From Porodaedalea pini (taxonomy: Eukaryota > Basidiomycota > Agaricomycetes > Hymenochaetales > Hymenochaetaceae), in the NCBI GenBank assembly GCA_002794775.1, contig NBAY01000046.1:124001-188000 (forward strand): DNA of 64,000 bases. Reading direction: 5' to 3'. Of the stretch, positions 12,301 through 25,589 are shown in pieces (positions within the stretch are counted from its first letter, which is position 1; each line of letters starts with the position of its first letter). The position numbers and the translations under genes are program-made. A model generated the notes under the pieces. The model was not told the DNA's origin and searched no databases. It saw only the letters and a list, made by a program, of their open reading frames with translations.

Positions 12301-12959
12301 GCGAAGCGTTATGACATACATGTTGTTGCGATCTGGCAGTTATGTGTTGCTTTCCGCGGCGGTGTTGGTCCCATGTAACAATCCATGAGTCGCAGGATGG
12401 TGGCGCTGATCGTCTTCATGAGCCCGTCGTGGACCGGATCGAGCCAACTACACCCTCCGGTGACGGCGAGCACGTGGTGGCTTCAAGCCCCATCGACTGA
12501 AGTTACATCTGCAGTAAGTACAGCACTTGCACCCTCTTGATAGTCGAGTCCATTGAACGTTCTATATCGAGTCGATAGTTTTGGACGGTGTTGGAGTCGA
12601 ATATGCCCGTTACGCGATGATCAATCGGTGTCACTCGGTTACTGTCCCAGGAACCTTCGCCGACCTCTGCGTCGGCGCGCTCGTTCTGTTCTGGGATGAA
12701 AGAGAGTAGCCGGAAAATGCCGTCAAGCGTTGGTTGAAAGAGACGCCCAAATCGGGAAACAGTCGAGGTGACGGAAAAGGCAACTCTTGAATATCGCTTA
12801 TGGGCTTCGAAATTGCTTTTCGTTGTGTTGCGGTTGGCCGCTGTCGTATATAAATACGTGCCCTCTGGTAAGTGCTAACTTCAGTCCTCTCATCCCTCGC
12901 AAGCTGCACGCTGCAAGCCACATCCTTCTTTACTCACATTCTGCCAACATCTTCTCGAC
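9387..12959. other. 3.5 kb gene-poor region
   Basis: No gene with convincing coding character was found, and the ORFs present have non-coding composition. Near 9453-9530 the minus strand ends an open frame with AEPLQDIDEDQID and a stop, which resembles a protein C-terminus but has no visible gene attached. The 9620-10000 stretch is AT-rich. At 12174-12500 there is another minus-strand exon-like stretch (separate entry). The end of the region is the promoter of the secreted repeat protein at 12960; a TATA-like TATATAAATA lies at about 12847. Confidence 0.45.
12174..12500 (-). pseudogene. Possible gene remnant, 3' exons only
   Basis: The minus strand has a clean exon-like end. After an acceptor-like CGCCGCAG near 12310 it reads about 40 residues, including GITESTGTLEATVNQLGAAD and ending LPDAK with a stop at 12174. 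An upstream minus-strand stretch near 12370-12490 reads GGCSWLDPVHDGLMK. No start, no signal peptide and no recognisable family could be attached. It may be the 3' end of a decayed gene or simply chance. Confidence 0.25.
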
Positions 12960-13564
12960 ATGCGCTCTCTTTCAATCTTTAGCATCCTCGCGATCGTTTC
13001 TGCTGGTGAGTTGTTTGGTTTCCTCTTTGTCGTTGTCAGAGCCTCGCTGACCAGAGCCCTATATTAGTTCTCGCAGCTCCCATTCCCGATGCCGAACCTG
13101 AGCCTGGATGCGGCAAGTATTGCATTCGTGTACGTTCACTTTTCGTTCTAGCATTAGTTGTCTGCGTCGATTCCCAGTGCTCATGCTTCGTCTTTTAGGA
13201 CGCAGAGCCAGTGCCTATTGCCGTGCCCGAACTTGTCGTAGGGCGTTCGCCCAGCGCAGATGCCGATCCCGAGCCCGGGTGTGGCAGGTTCTGCATTCGC
13301 GAGGCGGAGGCAGACCCCGAGCCTATTCCTGATCCTGAACCCGAGCCCGGTTGCGGCAAGAATTGCACACGCGACGCAGACCCCGAGCCCATTCCTGAGC
13401 CAGAACCTGAAGCAGGCTGTGGCAAAAACTGCGACGCAGATTCTGAGCCTGAACCCGTTCCTGAAGCCGAGCCCGTAGAGGAGCGCGGTTGCGGCAAGTT
13501 CTGCATTCGCGAGGCTGGAACCGAACCCGAACCGGTGCTACCGACAATTTCGCGTGAGGATTGA
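12960..13564 (+). CDS. Small secreted protein with five GCG-x-x-C repeats
   Basis: Three exons (12960-13005, 13068-13129, 13199-13564) join in phase to 157 residues. The N-terminus (MRSLSIFSILAIVSAVLAAP) is a signal peptide with an AxA-like cleavage site. The mature chain is five units of a two-cysteine core: GCGKYCIR, GCGRFCIR, GCGKNCTR, GCGKNCDA and GCGKFCIR. The units are separated by acidic proline-rich linkers such as DPEPIPDPEPEPE. The cores are strongly conserved while linkers vary in length. It is probably extracellular. Arginine followed by an acidic residue after each core could be a processing site, but no KR/KK Kex2 pair separates the units. Repetitive small secreted proteins are common in Agaricomycetes; the function is unknown. 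Confidence 0.8.
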
Positions 13565-14651
13565 GTGTCGAACGCTCTCCTCATCCTCTTCCCCTCCACT
13601 CCGCGTCATACCAATCCTCACTCTTCGGAAACCCCGCTCTCTAAAATCTGTAGACGGAGACCCCGTTCGCGCCGCGTCCTTCCGCTTTAATCCCTCCTCA
13701 CTCATTGCGCGTATCTATCGCATTCGCATTCATCACGCTCCTTTCGCCGTATATTTGGCCCCGGTCCCATTGTCTTTGGTCTTCTTGTCGCTCTGTCATT
13801 GTCACCTGTCTCTGTTTTCCGTCACCTACTGTTGTTGCCTGCTTGTTCTGCGTCATCTTGTTCGACATCTTGTTCTCCCCTCTAACCTTCCTTATCCCGA
13901 CTCTACTGTTGCTTGGTCACCAGGTAGTGTTAATACGTACCCTCACCATTCGCATATCTTGTACCCTTAGCGTTAGATTGTTTTACTTTCTTGATGGACT
14001 CGTGTCTTGTCTGGATCAACCTGTGTGTATCAATATGAATGACTTTTTGCTCGAATACAACTCACAAGTACCTTCACATGAACGCGTCGTTGTGTTACCA
14101 CATCATTGCATCGAAAATCAATCAGCGTTTCGAGCATTATGATTGTTGTCAAAATTACACGGCGGCAGGCGATGTGAACTTTGCAATTTCCGATAATCCC
14201 GGTATGACTGTCCGAGCAAGGTTTACCCCGCGCGCAGTCTGAGCATGCTGAAGGTATCAGCGCATGCTTGTACTAAGTTGTAGGGTCAATATAAACAGAT
14301 GTTCAATGTGTCGCAGACACAAAATCAAGAGACGCCCGACGAGTGACCCGGAGTTACTTATCACGTGCGCTTCTCAACTCGAGGACGGTTTAAATCATAG
14401 ACGCGAACATAACCGTCGACCGCGTCTATTTGTCGACCAACCTCAAACTCCAGCGCTCCCTATACTGAAGGCGACTATTCGGTCCAGCACGGTACGTTTC
14501 ATACGAATATCAGGGATCTCAAAAATTACTACGAAGATCTCTGAGTCAGCTTTTCTGACTTGGGGCATAGCCGTCCGATTCCGAGTGCGCCGGTGGCCAA
14601 CTGCTTAGGGAGGAAGGATGCTAGTTGTCCTTCGACAGCTCTCATCTTGCC
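13565..14651. other. Intergenic, pyrimidine-rich
   Basis: 3' flank of the secreted repeat gene (C/T-rich to about 13970) and upstream region of the hydrolase gene. Upstream non-coding or very short coding exons of the hydrolase could lie in 14460-14640, but none was resolved. Confidence 0.4.
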
Positions 14652-17600
14652 ATGCCCAACGCGTTGACGCGACATGTTAGCCTCAGCGCTGGCTCCTGGT
14701 TCTTGGAGACACTCGTGAAGCACTACTTTGACCAGCTATTCAGGGAGAGGAGGGGCAGGGAGGACGCAGAAATGTTCACGGAGCCGAGTGGAGAGCTGCG
14801 CCGCGACGAGCTGCTTTACGATGAGGTATTCCATATCGTGAAGGTATGTTCTTTATCTGACATCTCTATCCAATGGAGTCTGAGCGTTCCCTAGTCATTC
14901 ATGGACGCGTCCATTCAGTAAGTCAAACCGGATACTTGACGTGCCACACTCTGACATTTAGCAGTCATACAGTTGAGGAACTGCAGCAGTTCTCTAATAC
15001 ACGGACACCGAGCGCTCCGTGGATGCATGTAATGCGGGTACGGGTGCCAATGTCCCTTTGTGATGATGCTGCTTGCTATCTCGTGGATGTCCTTGGCGGG
15101 GAAGAAAAGACGCGTCAACTTGTAGGTGGATCAAAGTGGTGGCAGGTGCGCGGCATCAAAGGGTCAGTTATGACTTTGCTTCAATGGTCTTACAATAACT
15201 GAGTCTTGCAACTAGTGTCGATGCCCAGTGGATCGTTGCGAGAAAGGACTACCAACGTCTCAAGAAGCATCGCAAGCAGCAGAAGCAAGCTGAACGAGAT
15301 AGAAGGGAGGCCTCAGAGAATAGCGAGGAGGAGGCTGTGTACGATCCTGAGATGGATGAATTACGGTGTATATTGTATTTTCACGGTGGTACGTCAGACT
15401 CTCTTCGCTGGGATGACCGGATGCTAAATCAACATGCAGGAGGCTATTACTTCGGAAGTGTAGATCAAGAACGGTATGCAATCCATTTCGGGAGTCCCTG
15501 ACAAATTTTGATGTTTTGACATTCTGCAGGTACTTTATTCAACGTTTCGCTCGGAAATCCGGCTGCCGTCTTCTTGCTATAAGTTATCGACTTGCTCCTC
15601 AATACCCTTTTCCCTGTGCTATCCAAGATGCTTTAGCTTCCTGTAAGCTCCAATTCTTAGTCACCAAGAAACTGTCTAAAGCGATTTTTAGATTTATATT
15701 TAATTCGCCCACCTCCCGATGCTCCTCATACACCTGTCAATCCAGCGCATATTATCTTCTCCGGCGATTCTGCTGGCGGGGGTCTCACCCTCGCTTTGCT
15801 TCAAGTCCTCCGCGATTCTAATTTACCCCTTCCTGCCGGAGCCATTCCTATATCCCCGTGGTGCGATCTTACGCACTCGTTCCCTAGCATTCACATCAAC
15901 ACCGATACGGATGTCATTCCGAAGTACGGTCTATCGATTTACAAGCCGTCTCCCCTATGGCCTCCTCCCCCAGACGACCTGACGGACAGAGTACAGGCAG
16001 GTTTGCGCTCGCGCATCAAGCAGGTCGCGCGTCAGTATCGTAAAGAATCTGACGGGCGTATCACCAAAGAAGAACCTGCAAGGGCTTCGAGTTTCTGGCG
16101 ACGCAAGTTCTCTTTCGGCAATCGTGAGAAACGCAAAGGCCGGAGTGTGTCCAGGGGCCGAAGCATGTCCCGTACCTCCTCCGTGGAGACTTTGGCAGAC
16201 AACGCACGGCCCGGCGATGTACGCGCTGCTGCTATGAGAGGATCCCTATCAAACCTGCGAGCGGGACAGAACGAGAAAGACTTGAATCTAGGACGGACAG
16301 CGCCCTTGCCGACGGCTGATCAGACAAATGTCCAAACACTCACTGTAGAGACGGAAAGCGGCGAGAAGCTGGAGGTGCACGACCAGGTGCATATGTACGC
16401 ACCAAATACGCTTCTTACGCATCCTCTCGTGAGCCCTGCGCTCTCGTACCTGGGTGGTTTGCCCCCACTGCTTATCATCGCAGGTGATGGGGAGGTCCTC
16501 AGAGATGAAATCATCTACACGTTAGTCTTTGCAACTATTCCCATTCGCCCGTCTCTTGGCTGAAAGTAGATTTATCTTTTAGCGCTCACAAGGCTGCTCA
16601 CCCGGAACGATATCCTATAAAGCCAGAAGCGAGAAAGTTGTACCCCAAGCTTGAAGGCATCGAGGAACGGTTTGGGTCGACGAAGGTTCACCTTCAGGTT
16701 TACGACCGTCAGTTTTTCGTCTTATATTCATATGAAACTTCCACCAATTGCTAACCTCTCGGAGTCCTTAGATGCCGCTCATACGCTTCCCGTCCTCTTC
16801 TTTGTCTGCCGACCCGCGAAGTTCTGTTTCCGTGCGATGGCAACATTCAGCAAATACGTGCTTGGAACTCTTCCTATACCACCGTCGGCAAGCAACAGCT
16901 CTGGCAGTGCGTCCCCGCCAAGAAAGCAGAGCTTTCGGCGATCTCTGTCTCTTTCAGTTCCAAGGCGTCTATCTGTCATGGGAAGCCACCGGCGTCTCTC
17001 CTACTCTCAGCGACCAGTTGATCGCCAGCCAGCGAATGGACAGGTGCTGGAATCTGCTGTTCAAGTAGGGAGCCCCGGCCGGGCAAGCTTAGCCAGCAGC
17101 CGCTCTTCTACGTCCGAGAGACTCGACCCAGACACTTCAGTGCAAGAGGAGGGAGCGCGACTCGCGGGAAATCCCATTGTATACCAACAGGCCACACACA
17201 TCTTGTCCTCGCCCTTCATTGACGACATGATAAGGGAACGCGTTTCTATAAGGGGAGAGCTCCGTCCCCTTGAGCCAGAGAGCGATCTTCCGGCGTGCAA
17301 TATGCCCCTGGACCGTATCGGAGTAGCGGGCGAGCTCGCGCTTCGCAGATATATCGAGGGAAGCACAAAGTGGAATGAGCGGTTCGCACGGACAAAAGAG
17401 CACATCCGTAAAATGCGCGCGCGTAGCCTAACGCTCGCGAAGAGCGACACTATACGCAACGTCACGCAGCTTCAGATGTACTTCTTCCAGAATGCTGTTG
17501 AGGATGGGGATGCTGTAAACGCGGGTGGCTCTATGGGCATCAAGGAAGGGCTCCGTCGGTCGGCGGCGAGCTGGGCGTGGGCGTGGGCGCTCGATGGTGC

Positions 17601-18075
17601 GGAGCGTCCGCCGCCTAGCAGTATTGTCGCGCGGCGTGATACCGAGGAGGCTCGCCGGCTCAGCAGGATCGCAGACATGCCGGCGGACACGCATGACCAC
17701 CGCGTGAGCGGGAACAATCTGTGGTCGTACCTCGTCAACAAACTGAGTCTGGAGAAGAACGAGGCACGGGTAGAGCAACGTGCCGTTGACGAGGACACCA
17801 GCGGCGTAGGAGAGGAACTTTCAGTTGATTCTGCTGGTCAGGCAGAATCAACTTCGACTCGGAATATTAATGCGTCGCAGGGCCGTTCGCGTAAACCTCG
17901 TTGGCCAAGATCGTTGTCGCGAGCGGCGACAGGGTCAAAGTCGGTACAAGGACGGGGAAATATCAGGCGATTCATGAGTGCATCGGCAGTGCATGCTGAA
18001 CCTCAAGCGTTGCAGGACAATAGGCCCGCCAATGATGCGGAAATGGGTGACTTGAGTCGTGTAAGATCAAACTAG
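14652..18075 (+). CDS. Alpha/beta-hydrolase fold-3 esterase/lipase with long extensions
   Basis: The multi-exon gene begins at ATG 14652, chosen as the first ATG in frame with the conserved block LSAGSWFLETLVKHYF; a further upstream exon is possible. Family marks appear in order: WWQVRGIKG, the oxyanion-hole HGGGYYFGS split by an intron near 15385-15438, the nucleophile elbow GDSAGG at about 15763, the acid region GDGEVLRDE near 16485, and the catalytic-histidine region DHAAHTLPVLFF near 16770. The fold matches the hormone-sensitive-lipase/steryl-deacetylase group. It is far longer than usual (320-420 residues). A serine/arginine-rich insertion at 16000-16370 separates the nucleophile from the acid region. 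After the catalytic core an open exon of over 400 codons runs to 18075 and is partly low-complexity. The substrate is unknown; a lipid or sterol ester is a guess. Confidence 0.8.
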
Positions 18076-18251
18076 GGTCACATAATTGTAGTCTTTTCAC
18101 TTTCCCTTATATTCCTAGAAATAAAACCGATGGTTATCTGGTGCAATTCGCCCATGCTATTTGGGACTGGTCGCATTGCATTGCTCTCTAAGGAGGTGTG
18201 GTAGAAAGACACAGAAGGCAAGAGAAACAGAAAATGCTTGAGGTTACGTAA

Positions 18252-20518
<2,267 letters not shown>

Positions 20519-21122
20519 ACGGCCTTTTCCTTTCTTACCCCTCCACTCTCATACCTCTTGTTTTCCTCCGCTGCTCTTGCTTACACCCGTACTCACCGCT
20601 TCGTCCCGCATCTTCACCCTCTTCATGCATTTAGATCTGCCGTTAAAAGTACATGTTCACACCATGCTGCATTATCTTATAGTACTTTAGCATCTCATAT
20701 TTTTAGGCGCCATGTGCCATTTGCTCGACCCCCCACTCAGCATTATTCACGATTCCTCATTTACCTCATGCTTCAGACACCCCCCCCCCCCCCTCTCCTG
20801 TACGCGAGCTGCTTTGCATTGTATCGGAAACAAAAGCATTTGGCCCGGATGATGTGACGATGTTCTAATGTACCAGAACGGCGAGGCACATGCAACTGAG
20901 AGTTGTTTGCTTGCTTGCCCTCGCATTTGCAACAGGGACAAGAGAATTGGAACAATGAGAATTAACAGCTGATCCGCCAGCCCTCTAACTTATTCGATGT
21001 CGACAGCAGCCGGAATCTCGCTCAAGAATATTATTGAGTCCCGCTATGCGAAATACAGCAAATACACTATCTCACAGATAAACGCAAGCAAGCAGCTGAG
21101 CTTGCAGACAGGTGAGATTTTG
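20519..21122. other. Convergent intergenic region with a poly-C run
   Basis: 3' flanks of Hsp70 (plus) and of the phosphotransferase-like gene (minus) face each other. An uninterrupted C tract at about 20780-20794 is the only unusual feature. No gene was seen. Confidence 0.5.
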
Positions 21123-22666
21123 CTACAGCCTAGGCTTGGCAGGTCCGCTTTCTTCGCGCGAAATATCCACACCCTCACGTTCGAGTACTTTCCGAGCAAG
21201 TTCACCAAATAGAGGGAACAACTGGACGTGCAAGCTTGCCTTTTCTGAGCTCGCCTGCCGGCGAGCGTACCGCGCCGCGATGCCCTGCGAGATGATCGAC
21301 AGCTGGTAGAGGTATGATGAGCTACAGCATAAGGTTAAAAGAAATTTTCAGGGAAAGCGAACCCGGAACAACATCCAGCTGCGCGCGAAGACCATCTCGG
21401 TGATGGGATAAGGCTGCTTCATCAAGGTGCAGTATTCGCGCTCAAGTTCCTCTAGCGAGGCGGGTACCTCACCCGAGTTGAAGGAGAGCATCGAGTAGCC
21501 AGAGTTGTCGTCTGGTACATCGCGTGGGTCCACGGCCCATGGCATTAGGAGGTTTGCCAAGTCTACCAACTTATGGAGGAATTGCATCAGCATCAACGAC
21601 GAGACAGACAAGTGAGAGCAAGACGAGACCTACCGGGCTTCCGAGAGTGCTCAGTTCCCAGTCGAGGATGCCGATAACCCTGTTCTCCGTCGGGTGGAAG
21701 ATGAGATTATCGAGCTTGTAGTCGCCATGCACGACGCGTAGGCCGGTCTTACGCTCGTCCGGAAGGTGAGCGCCGAACCACTGAATCATGTCGTCGAACT
21801 TCGGTATTTTGCCCGTGGGCTTGCCACTCTCGATGTCGACGGCCTCGGCCTGGGCGAGCGAGACGCGCGAGAGCGACCTGATTTGGCGAGGAAAATACGG
21901 TGTGGAAGGTCCGAAGCTCGACAGACCAATAGCAACGGGATCGAGCACTGACAAGGATGCTAGCGCACGGACAGCGGCTAGCCAACTAGCACGCGTCAAC
22001 GTCAGGAACGTGCGCTCTTGAGGTCTAGTAAAAGCGATGTATACCATTCCCATCGGTCCCTCTGCGAGATTTCCGGCATCCGCACATCCGTGAATATCCG
22101 CCCCTCGAGAAATTCCATCACGTAGAACGGTGTCCCTATCACGTCGTTGTCTGTGCACAGCACAATCGGCTCCGGGACTGGAACGCGGTCGGTAGGACGC
22201 GTGCTTGGTTGCGAGTTGTGCACATGCAGCGCTCTGAGGACCGCGTATTCGCGCTCGATTTGATGCGCTGTTTTACTGATCAGCTCACCGCCTGGTTTCT
22301 TACGCAGAACGAAGCGCGTGTTTCTGATGATTTTATTATTTCAGTGAATGGAAATGTGGTGGTATGGTATATTAACGACCTAGCGTCCGTCAGAAAGTAC
22401 GTTGGGTTCGACTTGCGATTGGAAAGGTGTAAAAATAGGCCACGATACCAAACGTGACAGATGCACAAACCTGCCCGAACTACGCGACGAAGTTTAGCAT
22501 GGTTATAGGACGATGCTGCGAGACTCGCCTTGAATTGTTTAACGTTCACTGGTGTACTGATAGTTTTAACGTGCGTTTCGAGGTATACGTTGAGCCGCGC
22601 GACATCAATGTTAGCTCTTATTTCGCCATATTCGCCTCCTATCTGCTTGTTGCTCGACTCGGACAT
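21123..22666 (-). CDS. Aminoglycoside-phosphotransferase-fold protein (ACAD10/11 N-terminal-like)
   Basis: Multi-exon gene. The start is ATG 22666 (MSESSNKQIGGEYGEIR). Exon 1 ends VKQFK and continues after an intron into SNPTYFLTDA, then FVLRKKPGGELISKTAHQIE. Kinase-fold marks follow: PFYVMEFLEGRIF, the catalytic loop RVVHGDYKLDNLIFHP, and the metal-binding ILDWELSTLG. The C-terminal exon ends AKPRL with a stop at 21123. The family matches the choline/aminoglycoside kinase-like domain fused to acyl-CoA dehydrogenases in animal ACAD10/11; in fungi it is a stand-alone protein, thought to phosphorylate a small hydroxylated metabolite. Oddity: intron 1 appears to use a GC donor (GCGAGT), and intron 2 has a weak GTCGTT donor. 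Partial copies occur at 25225-25400 and 44793-45480. Confidence 0.8.
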
Positions 22667-22817
22667 CGCTGTGCGTAGGAAAGAGAAGAGGTAGCATTAT
22701 GATTCTGCACTCCGGTAGCGATATAACCGTGTACCGATGGTCGGATTACATAATGCAACGCTCAATTAAGCTGACCGCCTCTTGAATAAAGCGATCAAGC
22801 AACAAACAAATAGTCAA

Positions 22818-23407
22818 CTAAACAGCGGCATCTAATTCGGAACCCTTCTTCCCCCGAGTCTCCGTGGCTCTTTCCATTCGAACGAGCTGACCCCCAGGGA
22901 AAAATAGCAATCGTGGTATAGAATCATATAGAGTGAGGTCTAACCAGAAATTGACATCGAGTGGAAATCGAGTGTGGGACGTTTTCATATTGTGATATCG
23001 AATGGTCATCAAAAGTACAAATTTTAAGGCTGCGAAGAGGCTCGATTTCACTCGTTTCTACTCAATTTTCAAATCACAAACATCGAGTGATTACGAGTGG
23101 TATTAGATTTCACAACATAAAAACGTCCAGCACTCGATTTCATTCGATGCTCATTTGATGGTGATATTTCACTCGATCCGACTCGATGCCACAATTGCTA
23201 ATTTTCACTGGGGCTGACCCCTTGACTCATACGCACTTTGCACCGAGCTAATCCTCTCAGTAACAACGCATCACTGGATGGAACTGTCGCCTCAGCTTTA
23301 ACGCGCTCTCCGGCGTCGTTGCTGCAGATGAGGGTAGCGTAATATCTCAAACTGTCTAGATCATACATGGAAGTCGATCGAGACAGGAGCGCGAATATGT
23401 TTCTCAA
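22818..23407 (-). pseudogene. Possible small gene interrupted by a MITE
   Basis: An open minus-strand stretch begins at 23407 (MRNIFALLSRSTSMYDLDSL) and includes RYYATLICSNDAGERVKAEA. It runs into the 320-base MITE at 23212. On the far side an open frame ends GKKGSELDAAV with a stop at 22818. Removing the MITE and one target copy leaves the two halves one base out of frame. It could be a broken gene, or the halves may be joined by an intron I did not resolve. Family unknown. Confidence 0.3.
22893..23212. mobile_element. 320-base hAT-like MITE with 7-base target duplication
   Basis: The left end CCCAGGGAAAAATAGCAAT and the right end, reverse-complemented CCCAGTGAAAATTAGCAAT, are inverted repeats. 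They continue inward for about 45 bases as GTGG then a series of TCGAGT/ACTCGA words. GCTGACC flanks both sides (22886-22892 and 23213-23219). The interior is packed with ATCGAGTG and its complement in both orientations. CAGGG-type ends and a 7-8 base duplication suggest a non-autonomous hAT element, but the superfamily is inferred. Confidence 0.75.
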
Positions 23408-23592
23408 ATAAGCACTCCATGCTCCCTATTCCCGCTGTCAAAAACCACGCTACTAGACATCTGCACAAGATCTGGCGCTCTACATCCTCGTAAAGTTGGC
23501 ATCACCATCTTGTCCTCGACGCCCACCTGCACCCCACGTAGAGGTGTCTTCATCGTCTGCCCCAAGCCACCCTCGCCTTTGCTCTCGCCTCA

Positions 23593-25068
23593 ATGGAGTC
23601 TTCAAATTCTGTGTCCGTGTTTCTAAAGAATAGATTTCTTACACTTGAGACAAAGAAATTCGTGATGCTTTGCATTCTTCTCTTCACTATATCCATTCCT
23701 CTCGCTGTTTTTGCATTCAATCGTGTCATTCTCGCCGGCCATCCTACTTCATTCTCGCCTTCCGACCCGCGTCTGGGCTTTCGGAAGAGCCCAGCTTCTC
23801 GAGGCACACTCAACATCATATCGGCCTGCTTGTCGACGATTTTCACTTGTATCTACGTCTCCCTGCACCTCGACATACCTTCACAGCCTACCGATCAGGA
23901 TGCCTCAGACAGCTTTTGCTGCTGGCTGAAGAGCATTTGGCATTGGCTGAAGAATCTGACGATCATCCGAAAGGTGATCTGGATGGGTGTGAACTGTGTG
24001 TGTCCAGAAATCCTTGTGGGTGTCGCTGCTTGGGAGTACAGTAGTGCAAGAGTGGGCGTGAACTATATGAAGACCAATGACCACGAAGGATGGACACTCA
24101 CTCATGCCTTTTTCGCGGACATGGGCGGATTCAAGGTCCAGGATCGCGACCCTCATAGCTGGCGAGTACTGCGTTCCGGTGCGGAGTTTTACCAGTGGTT
24201 CAGCACGCTGGATGGCAATAAGCAGTCCATCGACTTCGAACAAATTCTCCTCGACATCAACGATAGGAGTAAAGCCGACACTCTCTTAAAGACATTCACC
24301 TGCCTCCAAGCGTCATGGCTTGTTGTACAGACGGTCGTGCGTGCTTTCGAGAAGCGCCCTGTATCCGAGCTCGAGCTCACGACATGCGCTTATGTCGTGT
24401 GTACGTTGGTCACGTACCTTTTCTGGTGGCACAAGCCTTACAATGTTCGACAGCCCGTTTTGGTCCACATTGGTCCAGCTCAGACCGATGCGCGTCGCAT
24501 CCGAGTCCCTACACCCTTTGAGCGGTGGATGAAACCCTGCCTCAAACTTGTCATGCAGGTCTTTCGACCGAATGTAGCGAGGCCAACTACGAAGCTTCCT
24601 CTGCCCAAGCAAGCCATCGAAGACCGTTACTCGTAGCCGTTCAACAGATCCGGTCACATTAGGGATATCCAAAGTATGTCCTATATCTCATGTCATCTCG
24701 TGTTATCTTGTCTTACTCTTCTGCCTCCTTTCTCAGACGTATTTATCATTGCAGCGGCCGTTGGAGCTGGCGTAGGTGTTATTCATTGTGGGCTTTGGAA
24801 CACGTTGTTCGTCAATAGCAATGGCCAGCTGCTTTGGCGTATATGCTGCGGCTTGCAAATTGCCTCCCCTTTGATAGAAGCCACGCAAGCACTGCTGCCC
24901 AAAGTTCCTAGCCATCTTCATGCTGTCACTCTCATCTTTGTCGGCATTTCTTACTGTTCTTCGAGAGTTGTCGTAGTTCTACTTATCATTACGTCATTTC
25001 GGAGCTTGCCAGCTGGTGTATACACGGACATTGATTGGACGTGGACTGCATTCCCGCATTGGCATTGA
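23593..25068 (+). CDS. Multi-pass fungal membrane protein of unknown function
   Basis: The first exon starts at ATG 23593 and carries several hydrophobic segments: LCILLFTISIPLAVFAF, a segment around NIISACLSTIFTCIYVSLHL, and a pair after WMGVNCVCPEILVG. A conserved block GWTLTHAFFADMGGF follows, then SKADTLLKTFTCLQ, SWLVVQTVVRAF and YLFWWHKPYNV. A downstream exon (about 24737-25068) supplies further segments, including FIIAAAVGAGVGVIHCGLWN and a C-terminal helix ending in TWTAFPHWH. The order of blocks matches a family of paralogous integral membrane proteins that is widespread in Agaricomycetes and lacks a known function. The exact intron between the two parts (around 24560-24737) was not fixed, so the joined frame is inferred. 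Confidence 0.75.
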
Positions 25069-25224
25069 TAGATATGTTCGGAGTAGCCATCTTCCTTTTC
25101 TCCATGAATCCCTCTTCTTTTTGTATGCTCTTTTTCTTTCGCATTTCTTGGTGGTTTGCAGTCCGCATTTCAGAATGTCCAGTCAGTTAGCTTTGAATCT
25201 TCCCACAGGCTTCGCATTTCCCAT

Positions 25225-25400
25225 TGCTCCACGCGATATCATTGTTGGCTCTTATTTCCCATATTCTCCTATCTACGTGTTGCTCGAGTCGGACATAGCT
25301 GTACGCGAGTAATCATAGAAGCAGCCCGAGCGCGTGCTATTAGTTGTGCACCCTGGTGGCGATATTACCGTCTACCGACAGAGATCTCGTTATCACGGCG
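25225..25400 (-). pseudogene. 5' fragment of the phosphotransferase-like gene
   Basis: The plus-strand text CGCGATATCATTGTTGGCTC and the following 60 bases match, with scattered changes, the start and promoter side of the intact gene near 22600-22680. The next 60 bases match its upstream region (a GCGATATxACCGT word occurs in both). Orientation is as in the intact gene. Only the first exon and promoter remain. It sits just downstream of MFS copy A, as the larger fragment at 44.8 kb sits just downstream of copy B. Confidence 0.65.
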
Positions 25401-25589
25401 CGTACGCGTTGCTTTAAAAAGGAACTCAAAAAATCCTTAGAAAACAGTCGAGAATCGATCTCGTCGTTAGAGGTTTCTGGACAAAAGATAGCCGGTTATA
25501 CGCGTGGGAGCAAAGTGACTCGGATCCGTTCATTCATATTCGTCTCACTCAACAGGCTGACACAGGAAAGACAAGAGGAAAACGTTAAC

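Noticed and set aside
13260..13599. Overlapping repetitive ORFs on both strands of the secreted repeat gene
   Set aside because: They arise from the repeated codons of the real frame; only that frame has a signal peptide and proper splice junctions.
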